64,000 nucleotides of DNA from positions 92,208,642 to 92,272,641 of the forward strand of contig CM049306.1 of the NCBI GenBank assembly GCA_026874595.1, written 5' to 3'. Positions within the stretch are counted from its first letter, which is position 1. The number at the start of each line of letters is the position of its first letter. The notes under the pieces are model-generated. The model did no database searches and was not told the origin of the DNA. It was given only the letters and a program-made list of their open reading frames with translations. Below, in pieces: positions 10,900 through 22,891 of this stretch. The DNA comes from Sipunculus nudus (taxonomy: Eukaryota; Annelida; Sipuncula; Golfingiida; Sipunculidae). A program made the translations under genes and the position numbers.

Positions 10900-13048
10900 G
10901 GTCGTGGTAAGAAATGCAGATCTTTATTAATAAATAAAGATTATTAATACTTTTTAAACTTTTAAAATAGTTGAATTATTCAATGTTATCTCCAAAGGAA
11001 ACCTCACTTTATTAGCAGTTGTTGTATATTCAAAGGACTATCAAACATGCGCAACACAAAAAAGGAAAGGTCATGGTCATGAATCAAACCACTTCGAGTT
11101 CTATGTTGTTGACATTTGAATTTTTGATAAACAATAGGCGAATAACTGCAAGTTGCATATTGTCATTGTTATTGTCATTCACGACTGAAAAATAAAAACT
11201 GCAGTCTATCATGCTAGCAGTGAATATTTAGTTTTCTCCTTGTATATATGACAAAAATATATTATTTTGTATTTTTATAAGTATTTGACTGGTCTTTAAT
11301 TTGTAAAACTATAAAATAGACAGTTCACTTAATTGGCAGGGACAGTGACTGAAGTTTTATTTCAGGTGTGTATGAAATCATTTATAAGTGTTACTGTTTA
11401 AACTTTTATTTGTCATTATTTTACCTTCAATGACATTTGAATGGCTTGAAATAACAAGGCACACGCATGATTCATGTGGAAAACTCAAGAGGATAATAAT
11501 ATGTTAATTTTTATATATTATTTTATATATTTTATATAGGTTTATATAGTGCCATTTAAAAAATGAATTTTATAACCCAACTGTACAATTCAGGATTCAC
11601 GAACACCAGTATCCAGGTTTGTTCCATTTTTTTTTTTTTTTTCCTACCTCCTACCTATCACTTTTGTCAAACATGTTCGTAAACCAAAGAATTAAAAAAG
11701 CCTGGCCTAAGGTGTGAAGTGTTCAGTAGCTTTTAATGCAGAAGTCTTGTAGACCTCTTTTAATGTTTGTTTTAAAACCTTAAAAAAATAAGTCAATGCG
11801 GTGACCAGAACAATATCTCAGTTGAATAATGTCAACCACAAGTTTTGGCATGTGAGAAGACTGGCTGGGTAGTATAATCATATGACCTTTCAAGTAGGTG
11901 TCCCAGTTCAGTCACTGTCAAAGTCTCACAAGCAAAATGTGAAAATTCACCAGGATTCCTCAGGTTCAGAATTATAAGGCTACATCTTACCATATCTGTG
12001 ATGTGGGTTTTCGCAAGATTAGGGTAAGGTATTCTTTATATACATTTATATATATATATATTGAAAGGATATTAAGTTGTTTTTGAAACTATCACTGTTG
12101 GTTTTGTATGCTTTGTGTTTGTTTGTAATAAAAAAAGGATTAGGCTAAGGAATATCTCTTTTATAATATTCACTCAAAATATGTTTATTTTCATATTGTG
12201 ATATACTGACCAGACCAACATAGACAGCCGGATGAACATGCAGAGAGCTTGAATATAAAGGTCAAGTTAGTTGCATTGAATAACTTCATTAAGACTCTCC
12301 TCTTTCCTCTACATTGAAATACAAATAAACTTACTCATAAAATTTATTTTCAAATCATAAATAAAACTGATCTTCTAAGCAGTTAGCTGATCACATGCTG
12401 TTCAACACGTTTCTTAGCCAATCAGATGCCTTGTATGGCGCTGAGAGATTATTTACAAATGTTGGATGTCACTTTCCATTGATGTTTTTAGCACGCCTCC
12501 TACATGAGCAGCCATGTTCTGTAATTTGACCCAAAGCATTGCTACTAAGAGGCTGTAAACTTGTTTCACGATCACAAGATCTGGTTAGCTGTTGCTGGTG
12601 CAGCTGGCTTATCCCTTTGCCTGATTGGTTAAGTGTGATTTATCATGATAAAACAAGATTAATTCCCCTATATGATCTATGGGGTCAATCAGTTTACTAT
12701 AATTGCCTCAGTTGACCTTGCAGCAGCTGAGCAAAAGCTATTAGTGTTGCCCATTTGTGCCTAGTGGTTACCATAGTGCACTTTATATTTGTAATGGATG
12801 AGAATTAATATGTTCCCTCTGTACCACATCAGAGAACTCTGCAAAACATAAAATTAGGTCACCATGACCTTATTTTGTATACTTGTAAGGGGATAGTGGT
12901 GTTTTCTCCATTCAGAAACATTCATTCATATGTCACCGTTTTGTAAAAGCTATGAAGTGATGTTTGTGCACTATTAAACAATGTAGCTGTGTTTTTATTC
13001 ATCTGTAAATCTTGTACGTCTCGTACGCAAAAAATCGCATCCCTCTTT
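10900..13048. other. Spacer without recognised gene
   Basis: AT-rich sequence with a T16 run near 11627-11642, a short (TA)n near 12047-12060, and single CCAAT motifs near 12417 and 12622. No exon-like segment could be supported. Confidence 0.4.
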
Positions 13049-13384
13049 TTAAGATGAACTGTTTCCATGTGTATGTTTTGACTTGCTCCGCATGCATATC
13101 CGCAAAAACGGACCACATCGAAACGGATTGGTGAGCGATTCATCCGTTTTGCGGATGGCAAAAATGCCTATATTTCCCAACAGTGCCCCCGCGCCAGTTG
13201 TGATGAGACATATTGACCTTCCTCTGTCCTGTCGTCCTTGCAGTTTTAAAGGAGGCACGAGAAAGGGTATCCGCAAGATAAACATACGTACTTATGGAAA
13301 CAGTGTTTGCGGACTGCGCGCCATGGAGCATACGTACGTGTTTTGCGGATACGATTTTTACGGATACATGGAAACACAGCTTAA
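13049..13384. mobile_element. TTAA-bounded MITE with CCATG-type inverted ends
   Basis: TTAA occurs at both ends (13049-13052 and 13381-13384). Inside it, the left end is GATGAACTGTTTCCATGTGT and the right end reverse-complemented is GCTGTGTTTCCATGTATCCG, so the inverted repeats share TG-TGTTTCCATGT. The motif TTTTGCGGAT and its complement ATCCGCAAAA recur several times. The insert is clearly richer in G+C and CpG than its flanks. It is 328 bp between the TTAA sites, with no transposase. The 156-codon plus-strand and shorter minus-strand frames across it (13083-13553, 13049-13331) are by-products of the GC-rich insert. TTAA target sites fit piggyBac or Kolobok. Confidence 0.75.
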
Positions 13385-15840
13385 AGAGGAAAAAATGATT
13401 CAGATCAACATTGTATCAGTTAAGATAAAAGTTAAACGAATATTTGAATGGCCAGTGATGCAGGCCTCCAGCTTTACATGCAGAGACTTTGTTGATGTCT
13501 CTACTGAGCACCGTGACCTAGAGGTCACTTGTGTCATTTGTAAGGCTTGTTAAAACAGCACAATAGGTACATGTACCACTTTGTAGTTAAATGCAGGGTA
13601 CATCAGATAATTTATGCATTGTTATGTAGAATGAATGTGAAAGGTGTCATCTCTACTTTGTTGCATGCTACTTATATCAGTGTAAGGGATACATTTTCTC
13701 CTAAATTTTAGTTTAAATAGGACCAAATGTACGGATGATCATGCTTATGAATATGAGTTAATCAAACAAAATTGAAAGTTCTCTAGAGCATGAGCCTGTC
13801 CAGTAAGCTAATCTGTGGTTTTATTTGTAACAAGTTCAGATAAGTGAGAGTGACATATTAGTCCAGAGTTACCTGTAACACTGTGTTCATTCCCCTGTTT
13901 GTATTCATACTTTAGAGTTTGCCTGTTCACATGGGGTGGATCTAGGGCTCATATGTCCCCAGTGCACTGGGGATTGTGTAAGTGCTACTTAGGATAAAAT
14001 GGAATTATTGTACTCAGGGTGAGACCATAGTGTCAAGTTCCTCATGACTTGTCAAGGTAGACTCTCATAAAGGCATGCTCTTGCAGCATACCAAGACCAG
14101 TTGTGAGCATTTCTTTTTGTAGACCTGGACAGTTTTTTGATTATCTAGACCTTTATAATATCAGTAAATTTCCTTCACTCTTTAATAGTTCTGAGGACCA
14201 TTCTACAGCCCTAATTTTCCATCTGTAGTGTCATATATGAAAAAATAAAGGACTTTTTTGTACATACATGAAAAGGAATTCACTTTGAAAAACATGACTT
14301 TTCTGAAACTAAACTTATCTTATGAGGCATTCTTTACTACAAGAATAAGAACAAGAATTATAACTGTATATAAGATAAATAATTTTTATCAACTCTTTGT
14401 GCATATGCTCAGTGCCAAGTTCAGTAACTTATTGCATTGTTTGGTAAATTTTGTTACATTAGCAGTTCTGCATATGTACATATTAGGCTGAATACACATG
14501 ACAAAACTGTAATTTTTAGCAGACAGACACAAGTTTTATTTTACCATGTCTGATGAAGCAATTTCATAAATAATGACAAAAGTGTCCCACACGCAAACTC
14601 TGCACTATAAAAAGTTAAAGATGGTACCTGGGAATGTTAACTTTTCATGAAATGACAAATGCTGATGACAACATCTTTCTCATTGATGTCACATCTGGTA
14701 ATCATACTTCATAGTTAGCGTATAATGAAATGATATATTCTCTAGTGATAAAAAGTATGCCATCAGACATTATAAAAACACTTATCCTAGGATTATTTAA
14801 GCTATGATTTACACCAAGATTTAATATCTTGTAGCTTTACACAATACTGACCTGTGTGTAAAACTTAAATCACCAAAAATCTGATATTATGTGGATACAC
14901 ACAGAATCGACTGAAAAATTTACCCTTGCCTCACACAGGGTTAAAAAAAGTTTGCCTTGTCTACATGCCTACATTTACCATCAGTCTAAGATTCTTGTTA
15001 ATATACCGCTGAATCCACATTAAGATTTTACAGGTATTTTTTTGTGTGAATGTAGAGCCCATGATCATATAAATTTATATATCTTGTGTCACACATTTAG
15101 GTGTTACATATACTTTTTGAATGTTCATCTGGTATAACATTTATCACCAAATCTCTAAGTGTTAAACACAACACAGTGTGTATGCTTTCAGTGGGTATTA
15201 TACCAGGAATGTTCCTGGCTCATACCTGCAGATCAACATCGGCTTGAACCTGTTCCCTGGGTCTGTAAATCAATTCACCATACACCCTTTTTCAATTTGG
15301 TGACAAACCACTTCATTTACTGCAGTGGCTGTATTCAAGGAGAGTGCCTCATAAAAAACACCCACTGGGCATAAGAAATGTTAAATGCTTTAAGTGATAC
15401 AATGGCAACACCTTATATCATATATATTTATACCTTGTGCTCACCCGCTTAATTCTTGACAGACTGCCAATCAATTTTCTAGGCTGTTGGAAGTATGCAC
15501 TAGACTGTGTTGAGCATTATTGGTTTGTTGAGGCTCTGTTGACTTTTCCAGCTACTGTATAATCAGGTACAAATACTTGGCATAGTAGTTAAGAAAGCCT
15601 ATTTGACAAGTTTGGTGTGTGCTATGGTTGTAGTATACATGTAAGTATGAAGGTTATGGTGTCACAGTATTGTACAATCTGTTGTTGATATTAATAATAT
15701 GGTTCCCTCTTGTAAACATGTTGTAAGTAAACAGTCTTTGATGTTGGTGTGAATGACCTCCACTTGTGTATTTTATGAATGGCTTGCCTGAGCTGCTATA
15801 TTCGGGTATTGGTGTGAATGACCTACTGTAGTATGTGTAT
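13385..15840. other. Spacer without recognised feature
   Basis: AT-rich sequence with no repeat copy, RNA gene or supported exon that I can identify. Confidence 0.4.
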
Positions 15841-16476
15841 GATTTATTCCAGTCAAGAGAGGTATGAGTTTGAAATTGGCACAGGCAGCTCTGCCATGGC
15901 CCATGGAAGTCCCAGTGTAGGTCTGATCCAGACAGTGTATGATAAATCTCTGATTATTTGTCGGATAGAAAATAGATCAGCTCCTGGCCAGCACTGATTA
16001 TACTTCACTTCTCATGCAGAAGTCATACACTTTTGAATATGGTGATTCTGCTTATAAAATTTTTTTACTGCCACTGCTTTGCACATACCAGTGACTTATT
16101 TGCAAAATACATACACAAATGTTTGTATTTAATGTCAAACCAATATAAATTCCTTACAAGGTAAAAGATGTTTCATACTTTAATTTTCTATCAGATGATC
16201 ATTACTTATACAAAGAACAGACATAAGTAGAAAAATAGGTTTTCCTAGATTTCCATCAACACAAAACATGGAAGTGAGACACAAGGGGAACTGACTCCTG
16301 GTGTGCAGACAGTGAAACTAATTGATGAACCCTAGACAGACAGATAACTGAGAGTTTGTAGCAGTCACAAGTGTCCATATACAGCTGTATATGTAGTAGA
16401 TGAGACAGCGGACAGCCCTGTCTTCAGCCCATTCTGTGTTGTATAGTTCACCTGAGATTACCTCTTATAACTTTAC

Positions 16477-16594
16477 ATGTAATCTGAATGTATACACCGT
16501 AAAGAGTGGGTGATGATATGATCAGTGGGGATGTCAGCTCCCAGCTGAGTGCTGATGATAAAACAGTCTGCCCGTCTGGTAGCATTATCCAAAA
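16477..16594 (-). CDS. Candidate internal exon, unknown protein
   Basis: On the minus strand a T-rich acceptor (TTTTTTGTAAG) precedes an open segment that ends at a good GTAAAG donor (complement at 16471-16476). It is 118 nt, entered with two bases completing a split codon and left in phase 2. The translation runs LDNATRRADCFIISTQ, then LGADIPTDHIITHSLRC, then IHSDY. It is more G+C rich than its surroundings. I do not recognise a family. The same stretch is also open in a second minus-strand frame, part of an 89-codon frame at 16448-16717, so the reading frame is not certain. If real, it belongs to a minus-strand gene whose other exons I cannot assign. Confidence 0.25.
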
Positions 16595-18386
16595 CTTACA
16601 AAAAACATATCGCTGTTCCCAGGAGTAATATAAGAATACAATTGTATTCACACAGATGTTTAGTGTGGACACTCTTTTGGTATGTTTTATAGTTTGTTTC
16701 ATGGTGGGGGTGCCCATTGAAAATTGGCAATATTTTCATAAACCAATAGATTAGTTCCAAATGGTATGCTGCAGTGAAGGATTGAAGCATAGGGCTAATA
16801 AACTATAATGAAATTTAGAGTTAGACAATAGCTTGCAAAATATTTAACACAAAAAAATCAATGTCTTAGTAAACAGTCAAATTTTTTAACAAGTAACATA
16901 TCAACCCTGTTTATGAAGGTCAAGGTCACTCTCCACATGCTTGAGCAGCTACACTTTAAAGCTCCTGATTGGTTTTTATGCACCATAAATATTCTAAAAA
17001 AACTAACAATCAAAGTGAGATGTCATCCCATGAGAGATGCCATATTTCTTGGCAGAACCAGAATGTAGCAGAATATGAATGTTTGTTTTGGATTTGAACT
17101 TCAACGCCTCGTATTTTGCCTCTGGTCCCTCATCAGCTTTAAGTTTAAATGGACAATCAGTAAATTTCAAAGGACAATTACACATATAATTGCTGAACAG
17201 ACTGTAGTTCACAAATAGCTTTCTATCATTGGTGGGAGTTGGTTCATTTTTCATAATCAATCATCAGTTTGAGCAAATCAATTGATGATCAATTAATTAT
17301 CAGTTCACCAACAAATTTCATTATCTGGAAAACTGGAAAATGGTTTAAACATTGTACTCTCCATGTTTTCTCTGCCTAAATCTTACCATGAAAAAAATCA
17401 GCTAATTTTCCGGCTCATTCCCAGTTTAATGCTCAGATGTTCAGGAGGATGTTATAAAATATTTTGGAATATTTTTAACAGTCAGTCAGGTTGCTGTTTC
17501 AGTCCATTGTTTGGAACGCCTTATTGTAATGTAATCAGTATTTGTCTTTGGGGAACGAGTGCTTGAAATAGAAAGAAGAAAAAAAAAACATTTAAGAAAA
17601 CTCAGTGAATGCCATATCAGAATTTCCAAGAGTATTTAGAAAATGTTTACTTAAAAAATATCTAATAATCTAAGACTGCCAGTTTAATTTATATGATTAA
17701 ATGATTATGTATCAATGAGAAATTCAATCAACTTCTTATTAATATAGTGGAGAAACACACCAAACTTTTTTTTATTCTGTAAAATTTTACACATATGGTG
17801 GCGACAATGCATCTGTAGCATCTGTATTTATTACAGTGTTTCTGTAGCTTTCTGTTCAAGTTTTTTACTGCATTCATACATTTAAAGAATCTTACTTGGA
17901 ATGGAGCCACAGGTCTGGTCCATATATTTATATGGACTTTTTTCATTGTCAGGTCATCGTTATGTAACAGGGGTTTCACTCTGGTTATCACAGCCATTTT
18001 AGAAAAGAATGAGAAAGCTCTGTAGTATGTGACCAGAGTGGGAATGTATCTCTTTTCTGGCAGGCACTGTGAAGGGCATGCAGCTTGTGGACTTGGTTGA
18101 TATTAAGTCAACAAGAATCAACTTAGGAGGGGTCTTGTCTCTGGAGGACAGAGTAGCACATGCACAAAATCCCCTTGGATTGAGCCCAGATTGCATATAG
18201 TTCTTGTGGCAGCAACCTGATGCATTACATGCTCAGAATTACTAAAACGCTTCAATGACTTACATGTATGTGACGAGGAAAGAATGAGAATTTGGGAAGA
18301 TCTGGAATCTTCTGGGGCCAAAGAGAATTAAATCTGGATTGACACACATAGTACTAGTTGCAAAATTAACACTATTTATATACATT

Positions 18387-18858
18387 TTAAAGGTGCCCAT
18401 TCACACCTACCTTTTGAAGAAGACCTTGTGTGATTTCTGGCTTCCTCTGTGTATATATAAATGATCTAAGGGTAATTTTGGTTGTGAAAAGTTCTTACAA
18501 GGCCTTCATAAAGGATGTATGAACTGGTTACCAACAATATGTTTGTAAACACAACAATGTTGACAAACAGGGAAAACATGTAACCTAAGGTGGTAGTTTG
18601 CATACATGCAGAGGTAGAAAGATCACTTTATATTGCAAAACACAAATTGCAAAGCACTGGCTCATCTGACTTGCTGCAAGATGCCCTTGTTGAATTTGTT
18701 TTGAGTACTTTGGTGGGCCCCCACATATTATAATCACGATATAAACAAAACAAGCAATCTCTGTGCGTCAAAATCCATTTTTCTGGCCTATTTTTATAAA
18801 AGCTCCAAGGGATAACCTTTAGTTTATAAAGGTCAGATAGGTGTTTGGGCTCCTTTAA
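18387..18858 (+). mobile_element. TTAA-bounded non-autonomous transposon, copy 2
   Basis: The ends are TTAAAGGTGCCCATTCAC and, reading inward from the right, the complement of GGGCTCCTTTAA; each includes TTAA at the outer edge (18387-18390, 18855-18858). Internal landmarks shared with the copies at 7221 and 41873 are ACCTAAGGTGGTAGTTTGCA, ATTGCAAAGCACTG, ATATAAACAAAAC and GGCCTATTTTTATAAA. A 103-codon minus-strand frame (18628-18939) overlapping its right half is incidental. This is the copy with the clearest ends. Confidence 0.75.
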
Positions 18859-19715
18859 TGTTTTTTTCAGCCATTTCTTAAAACACATGTTTATAATTAT
18901 TAACTGGAAGACATAAAATAAAAAAAAGTCATTTTTCATGTAGTTAATATTGAGTTGATTATATTTTCAAATACATCACTGTAGCATCAACAGAATTATA
19001 ATTTTGTTCAGTTGTACTGACAGCAAAAACCTCAATTGCGGTAACTAAGTAAATTAAAAGTTTAATGATTCATTTCCCAGGATTTTATTCAAAATAAAAG
19101 AGGATGTCATGCACTTTTATGTCTTATAATATTTTAAGAAGCTGAGGTATCTTGACCTCTGGACTGATACATCTTTTTTCTACATGGGAGATAAATGTAA
19201 GATAATGGATTTCACAGTGTCAGTTTAAATTTGTTTCCATCATGGGAGAGATCCTTGACCCAGTGGGCATGACTGGAAATAATAGTAGAAAAATAAAATT
19301 TCTGTAGGTTGGCCTATTGTGGCATAGTAATCAATATATATATAAGACCGTGCTGGTGTCTGTATCCTATGGTGACTCTGGGGATAATTCAAAACCGTCT
19401 GCCTTATTTTGGGTCCACTGGTCACTGTGCTGTTTGGATGGATCACTAAGCAGAGGTCAAGGAGAATGCAATCATTTCTGTCAAATTTCTCTACCATTAT
19501 GTACCCTCTCTATGTTCTTTCAGGCCATATCATATATACATCTGTACACTTTCACAATATAAATAGTCCAACTACATTGTCTCCTGTCAGCCATGATGAA
19601 TTGCATTACCACTGTATGGACCTGTAAGGTTTATATGTGAAGTAACAATTTATAAATCAAACTGGATGGCACATAATATACTCAACTTATTGGAGGGGTC
19701 TTCACTTGATGCAGG
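18859..19715. other. Spacer without recognised feature
   Basis: AT-rich, with overlapping short frames on both strands around 19240-19627 that have no splice context and no recognisable family. Confidence 0.4.
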
Positions 19716-19973
19716 TGACATTAACTTTTGAAAGTACTTGTCCATTCGGGCAAGTAACATCAAGCTTTAACTTGCCCTACATAAATTTTTACTTGCCCTA
19801 CAAATATTATTGACTGTATTTAAGAACAAAAAGATCCTTTTTCTTGCCTTGAATAAAAGTTTATGCTGGACCCATTTGTCAAGTTGGGCAAGTAGGAGGG
19901 GACTTCTAGTTGCCCTACCTCTATTTTCTGGAACTTTCACTTGCCCCAGGCAAGTGGTCAACTGTTAATGTCA
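19716..19973. mobile_element. GGGCAAGT-hairpin MITE
   Basis: The outer sequences TGACATTAAC (19716-19725) and GTTAATGTCA (19964-19973) are inverted repeats. Just inside lie two hairpins, ACTTGTCCATTCGGGCAAGT (19736-19755) and CACTTGCCCCAGGCAAGTG (19939-19957). Further direct and inverted copies of ACTTGCCCTAC occur between them (near 19771, 19791, 19883 and 19909). The element is about 258 bp. A 64-codon minus-strand frame inside it is a by-product. Similar TGACATTAAC/GGGCAAGT repeats are, from memory, widespread in marine invertebrate genomes. Class unknown. Confidence 0.65.
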
Positions 19974-20199
19974 AGCCCTGTGATGTGTATTGAGCAGCAT
20001 CAGGGTGTTTTGGGAGTCTCATCAATGGTGTCCAGCATATCTAACCCTGCATTAATCTTATTGCTGTATACAAGATATTCCACAGTCACACATGCATGGC
20101 AAGATAAAGTAAACATGGATATGTTTTCTGTAAACATGCTTGTTGGTAGTGTCTATCTTTGAAAATTGGCTTGATGATTGAAAATTATTCTTAAGAACA

Positions 20200-21330
20200 T
20201 TCATTTGACAGCAACACTTTCATGAGATATTGGTGTGGTAGCATTTGGTCCAAGAAACATTTGAACAGGGAATCTTCTATCAGTGGTATACGTCCTGAGA
20301 TGTGGTTTTGGGAAATATTATTAAGTGAATATCAGTTTATGTAACAATTGTCTCATTTGATGCATCGTTGTAGGGGACTATTGTTTTTGCAGCACTGGTT
20401 TGTTGTTCCAGCTAGGGTACATCGATGTCAAGATTGTTGGCCCATAGAACTAAGAGTCATTAGGCTTGTAGAGTGGCCAGATTCATTTGGGAACTGTGAT
20501 CTAGGGAACAAAACCTTGGTTTATGGAAAAGAATGATGTCTCCCCTTGCAAACTCATTATTATTTTAGCTTAGGGCACATTGGTTCAGTGGTGATTGGTA
20601 TATGGTTTAGAAAATTATGTCATACAAGTATTACCAGAGAAAGGAATATGTCATGTTTTTTCCAATCATGAAGTTTGTGGGCAGTTTGTATCTATGGAAA
20701 TGTAGCTGTTGAAAATCTCTGAATTAAAGGAATATTTTAAGACTGCTGATTTTGAAGTCATTGGTGCAGAAGACTTTGGACAAAGAAACTTTTGACCAGA
20801 GAATATTCTGTCAGGGAACAATGGTGTCATGGGAAGTAGTTTAGGGAACATTGATTAAGGGAATACTGGTATTAGTTTAGAGAACATTACTTCCAAAATT
20901 CATTGGATCATTGTTTTTGGAGAATATGAAATTTGGTCCAGCTTGGGCACATTGGTCCAGCTTGGGTATACATTGACCTCAGTGTTTAGACCCTGGAAAC
21001 CTCATCCAAATTTAAATGCGAACCCGGGTGAGACACCAGCCTTGCTACATTGGTCTGGGAAGCTTGATTTAAGAATGAGTTACACAGAAAATTGGTCTTG
21101 ACATTAATCTTAGAATTAAACTTTTCTCTTTGACCAGGTGGTCCACTGAATATTTTTCTATGGGACAACAGTCGAAAGCAGTAAGGTCAAGAAAGTCTAA
21201 GTCATTGGAGCTCATGTGTTTGAAACAGTGTCTGGGGTGCTTTGGCCTAAGATATATTTGGCATTTATATTGGAAGTCTGGGGAATGTTGGTCAAGTTCA
21301 TTCTGAACATTCCTGTGAACAGACATGCAA
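20200..21330. repeat. Decayed minisatellite-like region
   Basis: Many loose copies of a GGGAACATTGGTCCAG-like word occur at irregular 30-80 bp spacing, for example near 20485, 20580, 20840, 20939 and 20955. The two copies near 20939 and 20955 (TGGTCCAGCTTGGG) are the closest. No frame is conserved across units. The call rests on word recurrence only, and the unit boundaries are not resolved. Confidence 0.35.
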
Positions 21331-22891
21331 TATCTAAATTATAAAATGTTCTGTTTCAAACTTATCAGTTATTTCAGTCTGGCACAATACATGTTTTATT
21401 TATCAGGTTAAAATATGCTTTGCAGGCGGTATAAATGTTACATGTTGTGATCCAGTTACGGACTGGGCCCCATATCCACAGAAAGTTGTTGTCCTTTATT
21501 TCAGTTTTATTAAGAAATGCAGGGTGTACAAACCCATCAGTTAATCATCCAGACACATCTTCTTTCAAATGAAATGACCTGGATTAATGTCTCACAGGTA
21601 AATGTATGGGAAACCTTAGGTTTTTTTTATTTTTATTGTTTTACTTGAGAAGTATGACCTTTGTTGCTCCACCTGTAGTAAATTTAATTAATTGAACCAT
21701 TTTCATATATGAGTAGAAACCTGACAAATATAGAAAAAAGATATGGCTTTGCAATAAGCATGATTTTGTTATTTTTCTTGCAACAAATGAGCACAGTGAG
21801 GCATGATCAGTCCTTTGATTCACGGAGTCTGTAACTGACAATACCAATTTCTTTATAAGAACTTAATTATTGGTGTCTCATGTATCTCTTAATGAAAGGC
21901 ACACACTATTTCCATCTAGGAAATCAGGTCCAACCTTATTAACTTCCTGTGAAGGAAATATATCTTCCCACTTTCATATTTTCAAAGGGGCATATATGAT
22001 AATTAAAAGACTTCTGTGTTCCAGTTTATTGATCAGACTTGGGAGTTACATGGAATTTTAGTCTGTCTGTGGTGAGCTTGTCTTTTTCAAGTACACTTCT
22101 TATCATTGAAAATCTTAATGTGTTCTTCATCAACATATGAATTTAAGCATCTCATTACTTGTCATTATGAGATTCTTCAGTGATCAATTATCCTACTGGG
22201 TGTTTAATTAATCATTAATCAATACTCACTTAAGACTTATATATGAAATATGTGTATAAGGAATATATATTTAAGATATTAAAACCTACTAAACAGATCC
22301 ACTAACAAAATTATATTGTTCATTTTCTTTCACTGAGCAACACATTTATTTTAAGGCAACCTATAGCTTTTGTGTGTAATCTCCCATCTCTGATAATAAT
22401 TATAATTCTGACAGGCCCAAATTGACATATGGCATTACCTTTTAGTTCAAATTCAAATTACTTGTGATCCAGCCAAATCAATGGTTTCATTCCAATTGTG
22501 ATAACACAAAATTTTTCTTTATATGCTGTCATTTAATTAGGAAATATATTTTATCTGTTGTTCCCTGATGTGCTGCATTTGTTTTGTCAGTTATTCTTTT
22601 GTCTTTCCTCTGTATATTGGTTTCAAGTTTATATTAACTGGAATTGTCCTGTTGTCAGTCCTGTTACATTTGTATGGGCAAGACCTAAACAATTCCAATA
22701 CAACAGAATTTTGGTTATCAGATTTATAGTATATATGGGTGAGCAGATTCATAATAGGATGGTTCTTTGGCTGTCAGACCAGATGTATCCATGATTAGTT
22801 TAGTACCATTGTTTCCTCCTCAGATTGGTTCTAAAGAGTAATGTTCTGTTTTGGGAATGTGCTGAATACTACAATCCACAATCCCTGTTTT

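Noticed and set aside
13083-13553. 156-codon plus-strand open frame
   Set aside because: It starts inside a TTAA-bounded MITE with inverted ends, has no recognisable domain and runs into AT-rich flank.
17003-17260. 85-codon minus-strand frame with several cysteines (NCPLKFTDCPFKLKADEG)
   Set aside because: No family recognised, no convincing splice sites, and the length is within chance for this window; it merits a search but not a feature.
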